This document shows, piece after piece, positions 49,104 through 58,758 of a stretch of DNA of 64,000 nt. The notes under the pieces are model-generated. The model was given only the letters and a program-made list of their open reading frames with translations. It had not been told where the DNA came from and did no database searches. Source of the stretch: Methylobacterium gnaphalii (GTDB lineage: Bacteria; Pseudomonadota; Alphaproteobacteria; Rhizobiales; Beijerinckiaceae); assembly GCF_007992215.1 (NCBI RefSeq), contig NZ_BJZV01000008.1, positions 62,001 to 126,000 of the forward strand. Reading direction: 5' to 3'. The position numbers were made by a program, and so were the translations under genes. Position 1 is the stretch's first letter. The number at the start of each line of letters is the position of its first letter.

Positions 49104-50339
49104 GTGTCGGCTGTCCTGACGTCCCCGATCGGCCTGCGCCGCGGCATCGCTCCGCGGACGAATTCCGCTGCCCTGCCAGAGCGTTGTGACGTTGCCGTGG
49201 TTGGCGGCGGCCTGATCGGCCTCTCGATCGCCTGGCGGCTGGCCAAGACTGGACGCTCGGTCACCGTGATCGAGCGCGAGAGCGTTGGCGCTGGGGCGAG
49301 CCTCGCTGCGACGGGCATGCTGGCACCAGCGGCCGAGCACGAGCCGGGCTCCGACCTGCTGCTGCCGCTGGCCCTCGACAGCCTGCGCCGCTGGCCGGGA
49401 TTTCGCGATGAATTGCAGAGAGATGCAGGCATTGACATCGATTATCGCGAGGGAGGCACGCTGGTACTCGCGATCGGCCGCGATGAGGTCGAGCGGCTGC
49501 GATTTCGCTATGACTTACAATGCCGTGCAGGCGTTGCAGCACAGTGGATCTCCGGTCCGGAGGTGCGGGCACGCGAGCCGCTGCTGAGGCCAAATGTAAC
49601 GGCCGGCATCCATTGCCCGCTCGATGCGCAGGTCGATCCCCGGCTCGTGATGCAGGCGCTGGTGCATGCTTGTGAGCGTGCCGGAGTGCGTATCATCGAG
49701 CAGACGCGGGTCGAAGGCATCGGCAGGTCCAGCCAACACGCGGATCATGTTCTCGATCCTGTTCTGACCGGCCGGGGCGAGTTGCGCGCCGGTACGATCA
49801 TCCTCGCCACCGGAGCCTGGAGCGGGGAGGGCGGTTTGCTGCCCGATTCCAACATTGTTCCTGTTCGGCCAATCAAGGGGCAGTCCCTGGCGCTGAAGAC
49901 CACGCGGAGGACCGGCACGCTCTCTAGCATGGTCTGGACCGAGCAGATCCACATGGCTCCGAAGGCGGACGGTACGCTGATCGTCGGTGCGACGGTGGAG
50001 GATTGCGGGTTTCGCGAGGGCGTCACCGCCGGTGGGCTGTTCGCGCTCCTCGAAGGGGCACGCCGGGTGCTGCCGGGGGTCGAGGAGATGGAGGTCGATG
50101 CGGTCTGGAGCGGCTATCGCCCGACTTCGGACGACGATGCCCCAATCATCGATGTCCTGCCGAACGGCGTCATCGTCGCCACCGGCCATCACCGCAACGG
50201 CTACCTGCTCGCCCCCTCGACGGCCTACGCGGTGGCCGAGTTGGTGGAGCGGGGCAGCCTGCCGGATTACGCGCGCGGCTTCGGCCTCGGCCGGTTCGCG
50301 CAAGGCATACAGGACCAGCAGCAGAGAGCACGGGCATGA
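49104..50339 (+). CDS. thiO: Glycine oxidase ThiO
   Basis: This 411-residue FAD enzyme makes dehydroglycine for the thiazole moiety of thiamine. FAD motif VAVVGGGLIGLSIAWRL lies near residue 30. The GAGASLAATGMLAPAAE block and the C-terminal GHHRNGYLLAPSTAYAV contact the flavin. A GTG start is preceded by GGAGG five bases upstream. It is the first gene of the riboswitch-controlled operon, and overlaps thiS (ATGA). Confidence 0.95.
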   Translation: MSAVLTSPIGLRRGIAPRTNSAALPERCDVAVVGGGLIGLSIAWRLAKTGRSVTVIERESVGAGASLAATGMLAPAAEHEPGSDLLLPLALDSLRRWPGFRDELQRDAGIDIDYREGGTLVLAIGRDEVERLRFRYDLQCRAGVAAQWISGPEVRAREPLLRPNVTAGIHCPLDAQVDPRLVMQALVHACERAGVRIIEQTRVEGIGRSSQHADHVLDPVLTGRGELRAGTIILATGAWSGEGGLLPDSNIVPVRPIKGQSLALKTTRRTGTLSSMVWTEQIHMAPKADGTLIVGATVEDCGFREGVTAGGLFALLEGARRVLPGVEEMEVDAVWSGYRPTSDDDAPIIDVLPNGVIVATGHHRNGYLLAPSTAYAVAELVERGSLPDYARGFGLGRFAQGIQDQQQRARA

Positions 50340-50545
50340 GGCTGATCGTCAACGGCGAGCCCTGGGACCATGAGGCGGCCGATGTCGCCGCGCTCTTCGC
50401 CATTGAGGCGGAGGAGCGCGAACTGCCGTCCGAGGGCATCGCCATCGCGCTGAACGGGCGCGTCGTCCGCAGGAAGGATTGGGCCGGCACCCCATTGAGC
50501 GAGGGCGATCGCATCGAGATCGTCCGCGCCATGCAGGGCGGCTGA
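50336..50545 (+). CDS. thiS: Sulfur-carrier protein ThiS
   Basis: This 69-residue ubiquitin-fold protein carries the thiocarboxylate sulfur to ThiG. It begins MRLIVNGEPWDHEA and ends with the essential Gly-Gly. The ATG overlaps the thiO stop. It is too small to be seen except by frame; the length matches the family. Confidence 0.95.
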   Translation: MRLIVNGEPWDHEAADVAALFAIEAEERELPSEGIAIALNGRVVRRKDWAGTPLSEGDRIEIVRAMQGG

Positions 50546-50569
50546 ACGAGACACACAGGGCCTTTCGCC

Positions 50570-51373
50570 ATGACCCATCACGACACTACGCTCACCGCGC
50601 AAACCGGCGACGACCTCCTTGAGATCGCCGGCGTCAAACTCTCCTCGCGCCTGTTCATCGGCACGGCCGGCTATCCGACCCAGGGCATCATGGCCGAGTC
50701 GGTGCGCGCCTCGGGCGCCGAGGTCGTCACCGCCTCGATCCGCCGCGTCTCGCTGCAGGGCCACGGCTCGGACACGTTTCAGAAGCTCAAGGGCAAGCGC
50801 TTTCTGCCCAACACCGCCGGCTGCGAGACCGCCCGCGACGCGATCATGACCGCCGAGCTCGCCCGCGAGGCGCTCGACACCACCTGGATCAAGGTCGAGG
50901 TGATCGGTGACCGCGAGACGCTCTATCCGGACGTCACCGAGCTGATGGACGCCTGCCGCCACCTGATCGACGACGGCTTCACCGTGCTGCCCTATTGCAA
51001 CGACGATCCCGTCATCTGCGAGCGCCTCGCCGATATGGGTTGCGCCGCGGTGATGCCGATGGGCTCGCTGATCGGCTCCGGCATGGGTGTCGCCAACCCG
51101 GCCAATATCGAGCTGATCTGCCGCCGGGCGAAGGTGCCGGTGATCGTCGATGCCGGCATCGGCACGGCCTCGGATGCCGTCATCGCCATGGAGCTCGGCG
51201 CCGCAGCCTGCCTGATCAACACGGCCGTCGCCAAGGCCGACGACCCGGTCCGCATGGCCGCCGCCATGCGACACGCGGTCGAGGCCGGCCGTCTCGCCCA
51301 TCTGGCAGGACGCATCCCGCGCCGGGGCCGCGCCGAACCGTCCAGCCCGCAGCTCGGCCTCGTCGGCTCGTGA
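50570..51373 (+). CDS. thiG: Thiazole synthase ThiG
   Basis: This 267-residue TIM-barrel enzyme builds the thiazole phosphate from DXP, dehydroglycine and ThiS thiocarboxylate. The catalytic lysine is in [11 protein letters not shown] near residue 107; [26 protein letters not shown] and [15 protein letters not shown] complete the site. The stop overlaps the thiE start (GTGA). Confidence 0.97.
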   Translation: MTHHDTTLTAQTGDDLLEIAGVKLSSRLFIGTAGYPTQGIMAESVRASGAEVVTASIRRVSLQGHGSDTFQKLKGKRFLPNTAGCETARDAIMTAELAREALDTTWIKVEVIGDRETLYPDVTELMDACRHLIDDGFTVLPYCNDDPVICERLADMGCAAVMPMGSLIGSGMGVANPANIELICRRAKVPVIVDAGIGTASDAVIAMELGAAACLINTAVAKADDPVRMAAAMRHAVEAGRLAHLAGRIPRRGRAEPSSPQLGLVGS

Positions 51374-52134
51374 TCCCGTCGCCGCTTCTCGTCGTCACCG
51401 ATCGGCATGGCGCAGGCCGGCCGCTGACGGAGACGGTGAGCGCGGTGTTGGAGGGGGGCGCCCGCTGGATCTGGTTTCGTGACAAGGATCTGGAACCGGA
51501 GGCGCGACGCGCCCTGGCCACTGCGCTATTGCGGCTGGTCCGCAAAGTGGGAGGCCGCCTGACGATCGGCGGTGACGTCGGCCTTGCCGCCGAAATCGGC
51601 GCGGATGGCGTGCACCTGAGCGGTTCGGTTTTTGCCGGCTCCGTCATCGCGAGCGAAGCGAAACTGTCCAGCGAGCCGCAGCGCTTAGCCGACGCGGCTG
51701 GATTGCTTCGCTTTGCTCGCAATGATGGGGCTGGACCTCAGGCGACCAAGCAGCCGGGAACGGGCGTCGCTGACATTGTCGTCCAGGCCCGCCAGCGCCT
51801 GAATCCCGGCGCACTCGTCGGCCTCTCCGCCCACAGCCTCGCCGACATCCGGACGGCAGTGGAGGCCGGAGCCGACTACGTCACTCTCAGCCCGATCTTT
51901 GCGACGGCGAGCAAGCCCGGCTACGGCCCAAGCCTCGGCCTCGCCGCTTTGCGCGAAGCGGCAGGTCTCGGCCTTCCGGTCATCGCCCTCGGCGGCATCG
52001 GAGCGGAACAGGCTCGGCTCTGCCGCGAGGCCGGCGCGGCTGGAGTCGCGGTGATGGGCGGAGTGATGCGCGCGGATGATCCGATTGCCGAGACGCGCCT
52101 GCTCATCGCCGTAACATCAAGTCCCTCATCCTGA
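51370..52134 (+). CDS. thiE: Thiamine-phosphate synthase ThiE with a repeat-derived insert
   Basis: ThiE joins the pyrimidine and thiazole halves. It is 254 residues long, against about 210 in the family. The start is a GTG overlapping thiG. The barrel motifs are VHLSGS near residue 81, VGLSAHS near 150, [18 protein letters not shown] and VIALGGIGA. Residues about 91-120 (from [13 protein letters not shown] to LLRFARND) are encoded by an 89-base palindromic repeat inserted in frame, in the loop after the third barrel strand. Confidence 0.93.
   Translation: MIPSPLLVVTDRHGAGRPLTETVSAVLEGGARWIWFRDKDLEPEARRALATALLRLVRKVGGRLTIGGDVGLAAEIGADGVHLSGSVFAGSVIASEAKLSSEPQRLADAAGLLRFARNDGAGPQATKQPGTGVADIVVQARQRLNPGALVGLSAHSLADIRTAVEAGADYVTLSPIFATASKPGYGPSLGLAALREAAGLGLPVIALGGIGAEQARLCREAGAAGVAVMGGVMRADDPIAETRLLIAVTSSPSS
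51641..51729. repeat. Palindromic repeat (family A) inside thiE
   Basis: The left arm CCGTCATCGCGAGCGAAGCG (51641-51660) is the imperfect inverse of the right arm GATTGCTTCGCTTTGCTCGC plus AATGATGG. Translated it gives the VIASEAK...LLRFARND peptide that I recognise as a common translated alphaproteobacterial repeat. Compare 6981-7073 and 52171-52200. Confidence 0.85.
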
Positions 52135-52170
52135 CACGCGGCGGAGCGGTTCGGATGTTCGCTGATCTCG

Positions 52171-52200
52171 CCCACCGTCATCGCGAGCGCAGCGAAGCTG
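52171..52200. repeat. Half copy of palindromic repeat (family A)
   Basis: ACCGTCATCGCGAGCGCAGC plus GAAGCTGTG matches the left arm of the thiE copy. No right arm follows, so it is truncated. It lies 36 bases after the thiE stop. Confidence 0.7.
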
Positions 52201-52234
52201 TGACCGTGGGGTCTCGAAACGCCGTGCAGCAGCG

Positions 52235-52262
52235 CGGACGCGGCGGTCTTGCGCCGCGTCCG
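52235..52262. terminator. Stem-loop between convergent thiE and hydrolase
   Basis: Perfect 11-base arms CGGACGCGGCG and CGCCGCGTCCG with a 6-base loop lie before the minus-strand stop at 52281. No T-run follows on either strand; termination is inferred from position. Confidence 0.5.
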
Positions 52263-52280
52263 GCCACACATCGTATCGGG

Positions 52281-53315
52281 TTACCGCTTCGCAATTCCCT
52301 CGATCAGGGCCCTGTTGAAGGTCTCGGGGTCGGACATCTGCGGCGCGTGGCCGAGTTCCGGGAACTCGACCAGCCGCGATCCAGGAATGGCCTTGGCCGT
52401 CGCCTTGCCGAGTTCGGGGTAGTGGCCGAGCGTCGGCTTCACGTCGGCCGGCGCCAAGTCCTTGCCGATCGCCGTGATGTCCTTCTGGCCGATCATCAGC
52501 AGCGTCGGCACCGTGATCTGGGGCAGGCGGTAGACCACGGGCTGGGTCATGATCATGTCGTAGAGCAGCGCCGAATTCCAGGCGACCTGCTCCTTGCCAG
52601 GCCCGCGATACAGGCCGGCAAGCATCTGCACCCAGGGCTCGTAACGCTCCTCCCAGTGGCCGGCGTAGTAGGTCGCCTTCTCGTAGTTGCGGATCGAGTC
52701 CGCCGAGGTCTTCAGGTCGCGCTCGAGCCATTGCGCCAGCGAGATCGGCGGCACCCCCTTCGCGCTCCAATCCTCGAGGCCGATTGGGTTGACCAGCACG
52801 AGCTGTGCAGTCTCCTTCGGGTAGAGCAGGGCGTAATGGGCAGCGAGCATGCCGCCGGTCGAGTGACCGATCACGATCGGGTTCTGAACGCCGAGCTTCC
52901 CGAGTAGGGCGTGGGTATTCTCGGCGAGCTGACGGAAGCTGAACTGGTAGGCGGCCGGCTTGCTCGACTTGCAGAATCCGATCTGGTCAGGCGCGACGAC
53001 GCGGTAGCCGGCGCCGGACAGGGCGCGGATCTGGCTTTCCCAGGTCGCGGCGCAGAAATTCTTGCCGTGGAGCAGAACCGCAGTCTGCCCATTGGGGTGG
53101 TCGGGGCGGACATCGAGATAGGCCATCTGCAGCGGCTGGCGCTGGGACGTGAACTCGTAGCGCTCGACCGGGAACGGGTAGTCGAAGCCCTGGAGTTCCG
53201 GGCCGTATGCGGCCGTCGCCGGATCGCTCGACGCGGCCTGAACCGCGCCGCCGCCGAGGACAAGGTTGATCGCGAGGGCGATCGACAGCCCGAGGTTTCG
53301 TTTCGATGCCAGCAT
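52281..53315 (-). CDS. Exported alpha/beta-hydrolase
   Basis: This 344-residue protein has a signal peptide (LGLSIALAINLVLGGG, cleavage after VQAA). Oxyanion loop VLLHGKNFCAATWES, nucleophile IGHSTGGMLAAHY (Ser near residue 147), acidic GQKDITA and histidine LGHAPQM give a full catalytic triad. It resembles lipase/haloalkane-dehalogenase-like hydrolases, but the substrate is unknown. It is divergent from guaA. Confidence 0.88.
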   Translation of the reverse strand: MLASKRNLGLSIALAINLVLGGGAVQAASSDPATAAYGPELQGFDYPFPVERYEFTSQRQPLQMAYLDVRPDHPNGQTAVLLHGKNFCAATWESQIRALSGAGYRVVAPDQIGFCKSSKPAAYQFSFRQLAENTHALLGKLGVQNPIVIGHSTGGMLAAHYALLYPKETAQLVLVNPIGLEDWSAKGVPPISLAQWLERDLKTSADSIRNYEKATYYAGHWEERYEPWVQMLAGLYRGPGKEQVAWNSALLYDMIMTQPVVYRLPQITVPTLLMIGQKDITAIGKDLAPADVKPTLGHYPELGKATAKAIPGSRLVEFPELGHAPQMSDPETFNRALIEGIAKR

Positions 53316-53591
53316 GGTGCGCGTCTCGATTTCGTCTCTGTGTCGGAGAGGCCGGAACGGCTTTCTGACGACGGCTGGCCTGTACGCCCTTCAGCGCCGA
53401 GTCAGCCAGGGCTCGGGCGCCGACCGCGTTCACCTTTTCGAGAACGAGGGCCGTGCGGGCATGGGCTGAGCTGAGGCCCGCAGCCGGGAGGTGCGCTGTC
53501 ACACTCCGGGTCGCATGCGGGCCTTGCGGCCCAACGCGTTGCGCGGCCGGGAGCCGTCGTCTAACTCGGGCGACGACACGCCCGAGGCCGC

Positions 53592-55163
53592 ATGACTCCC
53601 CTGCTCGACACCTCCCAGCACGACAAGATCCTGATCGTCGATTTCGGCTCCCAGGTGACGCAGCTCATCGCCCGCCGCGTGCGCGAAGAGGGCGTGTATT
53701 GCGAGATCGTGCCCTTCACGAAAGCCGACGCTGCTTTCGACGAGCATCGGCCCAAGGGCGTCATCCTCTCCGGCGGCCCGGAATCGGTGACCTCGGACCT
53801 CTCGCCCCGCGCCCCGCAAAAGATTTTCGACGCCGGCATCCCCGTGCTCGGCATCTGCTATGGCCAGCAGACCATGGCGGCGCAGCTCGGTGGCGAGGTC
53901 GAGGGTGGCCACCATGCCGAGTTCGGCCGGGCCGAGGTCGAGATTCTCGCCGACTCGCCGCTCTTCCACGGCGTCTGGCATGTCGGCGAGAAATATCCGG
54001 TTTGGATGAGCCACGGCGACCGCGTGACCAAGCTGCCCGACGGCTTCGTCACCATTGCGCTGTCGAAGAACGCACCCTTCGCTGCCGTCGCCGACGAGTC
54101 GCGCCGCTATTACGCGGTGCAATTCCACCCGGAGGTGCACCACACCCCGCACGGCGCCCTACTGATCCGCAACTTCGTGCGCGACATCGCCGGCTGCTCT
54201 GGCGACTGGACCATGGGTGCGTACCGCGAGGAGGCGATCGCCAAGATCCGCGAGCAGGTCGGCACCGAGAAGGTGATCTGCGGCCTGTCCGGCGGCGTCG
54301 ATTCCTCGGTGGCGGCCGTGCTGATCCACGAGGCGATCGGCGACCAGCTCACCTGCGTCTTCGTCGATCACGGCCTGATGCGGCTCGGCGAGGGCGACGA
54401 GGTCGTCCGGCTGTTCCGCGACCACTACAACATCCCGCTCGTGCACGTTCAGGCGCAGGACCTGTTCATCAGCGCACTCGAAGGCGTCGACGACCCCGAG
54501 GTGAAGCGCAAGACGATCGGCCGGCTGTTCATCGACGTGTTCGAGGAAGAGGCCAAGAAGATCGGCGGCGCGGCCTTCCTCGCGCAGGGCACGCTCTACC
54601 CGGACGTGATCGAGAGCGTCTCGTTCTCCGGCGGCCCCTCGGTGACGATCAAGAGCCACCACAATGTCGGTGGCCTGCCTGAGCGCATGAACATGAAGCT
54701 CGTCGAGCCTCTGCGCGAGCTGTTCAAGGACGAGGTGCGCCTGCTGGGCAAGGAGCTTGGCCTGCCCGAGAGCTTCGTCGGCCGCCATCCCTTCCCAGGC
54801 CCGGGCCTCGCCATCCGCTGCCCCGGCGTGATCACCCGCGAGAAGCTCGAGGCCCTGCGCAAGGCCGACGCGATCTACCTCGACGAGATCCGCCAGGCCG
54901 GGCTCTACGACACGATCTGGCAGGCCTTCGCGGTGATCCTGCCGGTGAAGACGGTGGGCGTGATGGGCGACGGCCGCACCTACGACCACGTCTGCGCGCT
55001 GCGCGCTGTCACCTCGATCGACGGCATGACCGCGGATTTCTACCCCTTCGACATGGCCTTCCTCGGCCGCGTGGCGACGCGCATCATCAACGAGGTGAAG
55101 GGCATCAACCGGGTGACCTACGATATTACGTCGAAGCCGCCTGGGACGATCGAGTGGGAGTGA
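53592..55163 (+). CDS. guaA: GMP synthase (glutamine-hydrolysing)
   Basis: This 523-residue enzyme converts XMP to GMP. The glutaminase domain has the nucleophile in [13 protein letters not shown] near residue 93 and HPEVHHT. The ATP-pyrophosphatase P-loop [13 protein letters not shown] is near residue 235. The C-terminal dimerisation domain ends KPPGTIEWE. It is monocistronic, 276 bases from the hydrolase start, with a GC-rich upstream region and no visible riboswitch. Confidence 0.98.
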   Translation: MTPLLDTSQHDKILIVDFGSQVTQLIARRVREEGVYCEIVPFTKADAAFDEHRPKGVILSGGPESVTSDLSPRAPQKIFDAGIPVLGICYGQQTMAAQLGGEVEGGHHAEFGRAEVEILADSPLFHGVWHVGEKYPVWMSHGDRVTKLPDGFVTIALSKNAPFAAVADESRRYYAVQFHPEVHHTPHGALLIRNFVRDIAGCSGDWTMGAYREEAIAKIREQVGTEKVICGLSGGVDSSVAAVLIHEAIGDQLTCVFVDHGLMRLGEGDEVVRLFRDHYNIPLVHVQAQDLFISALEGVDDPEVKRKTIGRLFIDVFEEEAKKIGGAAFLAQGTLYPDVIESVSFSGGPSVTIKSHHNVGGLPERMNMKLVEPLRELFKDEVRLLGKELGLPESFVGRHPFPGPGLAIRCPGVITREKLEALRKADAIYLDEIRQAGLYDTIWQAFAVILPVKTVGVMGDGRTYDHVCALRAVTSIDGMTADFYPFDMAFLGRVATRIINEVKGINRVTYDITSKPPGTIEWE

Positions 55164-55173
55164 GCGGAGGGCG

Positions 55174-55601
55174 CTAAGGCTCGACCTTCAAAGCCGGCAC
55201 ACCGACGAAAGGACCTGCCTCGGCCAGCTTTTGATCGAGCGTGCAGATCGTGGCGCCATGCTCCGACGCGACTGCGAGGTGGAGTGCATCGCCGGCGCGA
55301 GGCCCGAGGGTGTGCTGATCGACGAATTTCGCCGCTGCTCTGAATTGGGCTCCGTACACCGCCAGCACCGTCAAACTTTCGGCGATCAGCTTGTTGAATG
55401 CCGACAGGGCTGCGGCCCGCTGGTCCAAGGTAATATGGCCCGTCCTCAGCTTGATCGACAAGGCGGAGGACGTCTCCGTGATCGTCCAGTCGCTGACGGC
55501 GAGTTGCTCCGAGGCTCGCTCAGACAGCCATTCGTGGACACGTAGCGTCATCGCCTCATTCGACAGTGCGGCCACGATCAGCGACGTGTCGAGGTAGAGC
55601 A

Positions 55602-55602
<1 letters not shown>
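55174..55602 (-). CDS. PIN-domain toxin (VapC type)
   Basis: This 142-residue RNase has the PIN acidic residues Asp5 in [11 protein letters not shown], Glu near 44 in [12 protein letters not shown], and Asp near 103 and 121 in DALHLAVA and CTLDQKLAE. The start overlaps the antitoxin stop (ATGA), the usual antitoxin-first arrangement. It is convergent with guaA, only 10 bases from its stop. Confidence 0.88.
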
Positions 55603-56003
<401 letters not shown>

Positions 56004-56067
56004 CTATCCGCATGCTGACAAAACGGACGCGATTGCGCCCCTGAAGCTCCGCCTACGAAAGTCTCCG

Positions 56068-56310
56068 ATGATCAAGGCCCGCATCGTCGTCACCCTGAAG
56101 ACCGGCGTCCTGGATCCGCAGGGCAAGGCCATCGAGGCGGCGCTCCAATCCTTCGGCATCGGGGATGTCGGCAGTGTCCGCCAGGGCAAGGTCTTCGATG
56201 TCGAGATCGAAGCCAGCGACCGGGCCCAGGCCGAGACCACGCTGAAGGCTGCGTGCGAAAAACTCCTGGCGAACACCGTCATCGAAAACTACGCGATCGA
56301 GATCGCCTGA
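56068..56310 (+). CDS. purS: Phosphoribosylformylglycinamidine synthase subunit PurS
   Basis: This 80-residue small subunit links PurQ and PurL. Family motifs are KARIVVTLKTGVLDPQGKA and GVGDVG-like SFGIGDVGSVRQGKVF. The stop overlaps the purQ start (TGATG). purL is not in the window. Confidence 0.96.
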   Translation: MIKARIVVTLKTGVLDPQGKAIEAALQSFGIGDVGSVRQGKVFDVEIEASDRAQAETTLKAACEKLLANTVIENYAIEIA

Positions 56311-56990
56311 TGCGCGCGGCCATCGTCGTTTTCCCCGGCTCCAACCGCGACGCCGACGTAGCGCGGGCCCTCACGCTGGCCGGCGCCGAAGTCGTGAAGG
56401 TCTGGCATGCCGATACCGAGCTGCCTGCCGGCACCGATCTCGCCGTGCTGCCCGGCGGCTTCTCCTATGGGGACTACCTGCGCTGTGGCGCCATTGCCGG
56501 CCGTGCGGCGGCCATGGATGCCGTGCGGGCGCATGCGGCGCGCGGCGGCCTGGTGCTCGGCATCTGTAACGGCTTCCAGATCCTGTGCGAGTCGGGCCTG
56601 CTGCCCGGCGTGCTGATGCGCAACATCAACCGCCGCTTCATCTGCCACCGCCAGATGCTGCGCGTGGAGCGGGCCGATACGCGCTTCACCACGGCCTATA
56701 AGAAGGGCCAGGTCATCGACGTCTGCGTGGCGCATGGGGAGGGCAACTACTTCGCCGACCCCGAGACCATCGCGCGGCTCGAAGGCGATGGCCGCGTGGC
56801 CTTCCGCTACGCGAACGCGGCCGGTGAGCTGACCGAGGATGCGAACCGCAACGGCTCGCTGAATTCCATCGCCGGGATCTACTCGGAAAAACTCAATGTG
56901 CTCGGGATGATGCCCCATCCTGAGAACTTCGTCGAAGGCCTGATCGGTGGCGTCGACGGTCGCGGGCTGTTCGAGAGCTTGGCGGCTTAG
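56310..56990 (+). CDS. purQ: Phosphoribosylformylglycinamidine synthase subunit PurQ
   Basis: This 226-residue glutaminase feeds ammonia to PurL. The nucleophile cysteine is in VLGICNGFQILCESGLLPG near residue 87, with HPEN and the His/Glu pair in MMPHPENFVEGLIGG. The start was set by the overlap with purS. It ends 15 bases before a palindromic repeat. Confidence 0.97.
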   Translation: MRAAIVVFPGSNRDADVARALTLAGAEVVKVWHADTELPAGTDLAVLPGGFSYGDYLRCGAIAGRAAAMDAVRAHAARGGLVLGICNGFQILCESGLLPGVLMRNINRRFICHRQMLRVERADTRFTTAYKKGQVIDVCVAHGEGNYFADPETIARLEGDGRVAFRYANAAGELTEDANRNGSLNSIAGIYSEKLNVLGMMPHPENFVEGLIGGVDGRGLFESLAA

Positions 56991-57005
56991 GCCGGTTCGT
57001 CTTCG

Positions 57006-57042
57006 GCATTCCGGGTTCCGCTTCGTGGCCCGGGAATGACGG
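57006..57042. repeat. Palindromic repeat (family B), intergenic
   Basis: GCATTCCGGGTTCC and GGCCCGGGAATGACGG are near-inverse arms around a 7-base loop, located between the convergent purQ and apt. It is related to the GTCATTCCGGG copy at 61686-61731. It may also serve as a transcription stop. Confidence 0.75.
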
Positions 57043-57059
57043 CTGGCAGGGGCCGGTTC

Positions 57060-57605
57060 TCAGTGCCCCTCGAATTCCACCAATGTCCGAACGGGAACGC
57101 CGAGGTCGCGCAGCTTCTGGGCGCCACCGATCTCGGGCAGGTCGATCACGAAACAGGCGGCTACGACCTCCGCGCCGAGCTGGCGCAGCAGGTTCACAGC
57201 CGCCGTCGCGGTGCCGCCTGTGGCGATCAGGTCGTCGACGAGCAGCACGCGGTCGCCCGGTCTGATCGCGTCGACATGGATCTCGATGTGATCGGTGCCG
57301 TATTCGAGCGCATATTCCAGTGACACGGTCTTGTGAGGCAGCTTGCCCTTCTTGCGGATCGGCACGAAGCCCGACGAGAGCTGGTGCGCCACCGCGCCGC
57401 CGAGGATGAAGCCGCGCGCCTCGATACCCGCGACCTGATCCACCTGACCGCCCGCGAAAGGATGCACCAGGGAATCCACGGCACGCCGGAAGGCGCGCGG
57501 ATCACTCAGCAGGGTCGTGATATCGCGGAAGATGATGCCGGGTTTCGGGTAGTCCGGAATCGACCGGATCGAGTCCTTGAGAGCGCTGTGCTTGCGGGAG
57601 TCCAT
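57060..57605 (-). CDS. apt: Adenine phosphoribosyltransferase
   Basis: This 181-residue salvage enzyme makes AMP from adenine and PRPP. The PRPP motif [18 protein letters not shown] is near residue 122. [19 protein letters not shown] near the start is typical. It is single, convergent with purQ. Confidence 0.97.
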   Translation of the reverse strand: MDSRKHSALKDSIRSIPDYPKPGIIFRDITTLLSDPRAFRRAVDSLVHPFAGGQVDQVAGIEARGFILGGAVAHQLSSGFVPIRKKGKLPHKTVSLEYALEYGTDHIEIHVDAIRPGDRVLLVDDLIATGGTATAAVNLLRQLGAEVVAACFVIDLPEIGGAQKLRDLGVPVRTLVEFEGH

Positions 57606-57761
57606 GCGGCGGGCCTTGTTATCCTAGTCCGTGGCGGAGCTTAGAGCAGAAGCCGTGCCGTGGAGCCAGAGGTGGCCTGGCACGATGGGGCTAGCACCCC
57701 GCCAGCGTCATTCGGGGGTTCTCGCTGCGGGAGCCCCGGCGAGTTGGCGTGACGTGCCCGA

Positions 57762-58571
57762 TCAGGCCGCGTTCGCCTTGCGCAGGATCGCGATCAGTTC
57801 ACCATGCAACGCCTCGTTGCCGGCCGCCACTGACTTGGCGGCAGTCTTGGCCGCCAGGGGTTCTGCCCCGCCATCGGCGTTGGTGACGAAGCCGCCGGCT
57901 TCGCGCACGAGGATGATGCCGGCCGCGATGTCCCAGGACTGGATGTCCCGCTCCCAGTAGAAATCGTTGCGGCCGCAGGCGACGTAGGCGAGGTCGAGGG
58001 CGGCAGAGCCGAAGCGTCGAGCGCCGCCGGTGACCTGCATCACGGCCGCGACCTCCTTGAGCAGTCGAGGCTGATCGCCGCGGCCGAGATAGGGCGACCC
58101 GTAGGCGACGAGGGCGTCGGCGAGCTCCTGCCGGCCGGAGACGCGCAGGCGCCGGTTGTTGAGGTAGGCGCCCTTGCCGCGCTCGGCGACGAACAGCTCG
58201 TCCTTGATCGGGTCGTAGATCACGCCGGCGACGATCATGCCATCGCGCTCCAGCCCGACCGAGATCGCGAAATGCGGAATGCCGTGCAGGAAGTTCGTAG
58301 TGCCGTCGAGCGGGTCGATGTGCCAGGTGTGGCTTTTGTCGGTTCCCTCGATCACCCCGTTCTCTTCGAGCACCAGCCCGTAGCCGGGCCGCGCCTTCAT
58401 CAGAGCCTCGCGCAGCACGTCCTCGGCCTTGCGGTCGGCGGCGGAGACGAAGTTGCCGGGCCCCTTACGCGAGACCTGCAGGTTCTCGACCTCGCCGAAA
58501 TCGCGCTTGAGGCCGCGGGCGGCCTTTCGGACGGCGTCGACCATGACGGTCATGAGGGGAGAGTTGATCAT
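57762..58571 (-). CDS. suhB: Inositol-1-monophosphatase family protein
   Basis: This 269-residue metal-dependent phosphatase has the family motifs WHIDPLDGTTNFLHGIP near residue 83 and SWDIAAGIILVREAGG near residue 212, together with VLEENGV for metal ligands. It could act on inositol phosphate or a related sugar phosphate; the symbol is by closest class and not certain. It is followed by 190 bases with no gene on either strand before mobA. Confidence 0.88.
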   Translation of the reverse strand: MINSPLMTVMVDAVRKAARGLKRDFGEVENLQVSRKGPGNFVSAADRKAEDVLREALMKARPGYGLVLEENGVIEGTDKSHTWHIDPLDGTTNFLHGIPHFAISVGLERDGMIVAGVIYDPIKDELFVAERGKGAYLNNRRLRVSGRQELADALVAYGSPYLGRGDQPRLLKEVAAVMQVTGGARRFGSAALDLAYVACGRNDFYWERDIQSWDIAAGIILVREAGGFVTNADGGAEPLAAKTAAKSVAAGNEALHGELIAILRKANAA

Positions 58572-58758
58572 GCGGAATCCGTGTCCGGCCCGATACCGGC
58601 GTGCTGATGGCGATCGGGGGTTGTCGGCGCGTTCTATACGCGTTGCAGCCGAGCGCCATAGCCATGAGCGAATTTCTGCTGGCGCGTCAGTGCATCCGTG
58701 CTGTCACGACGCAAGACCAGGTGAGCCAAATCACGGTCGGGCCCGCCTTGCTGGAACG

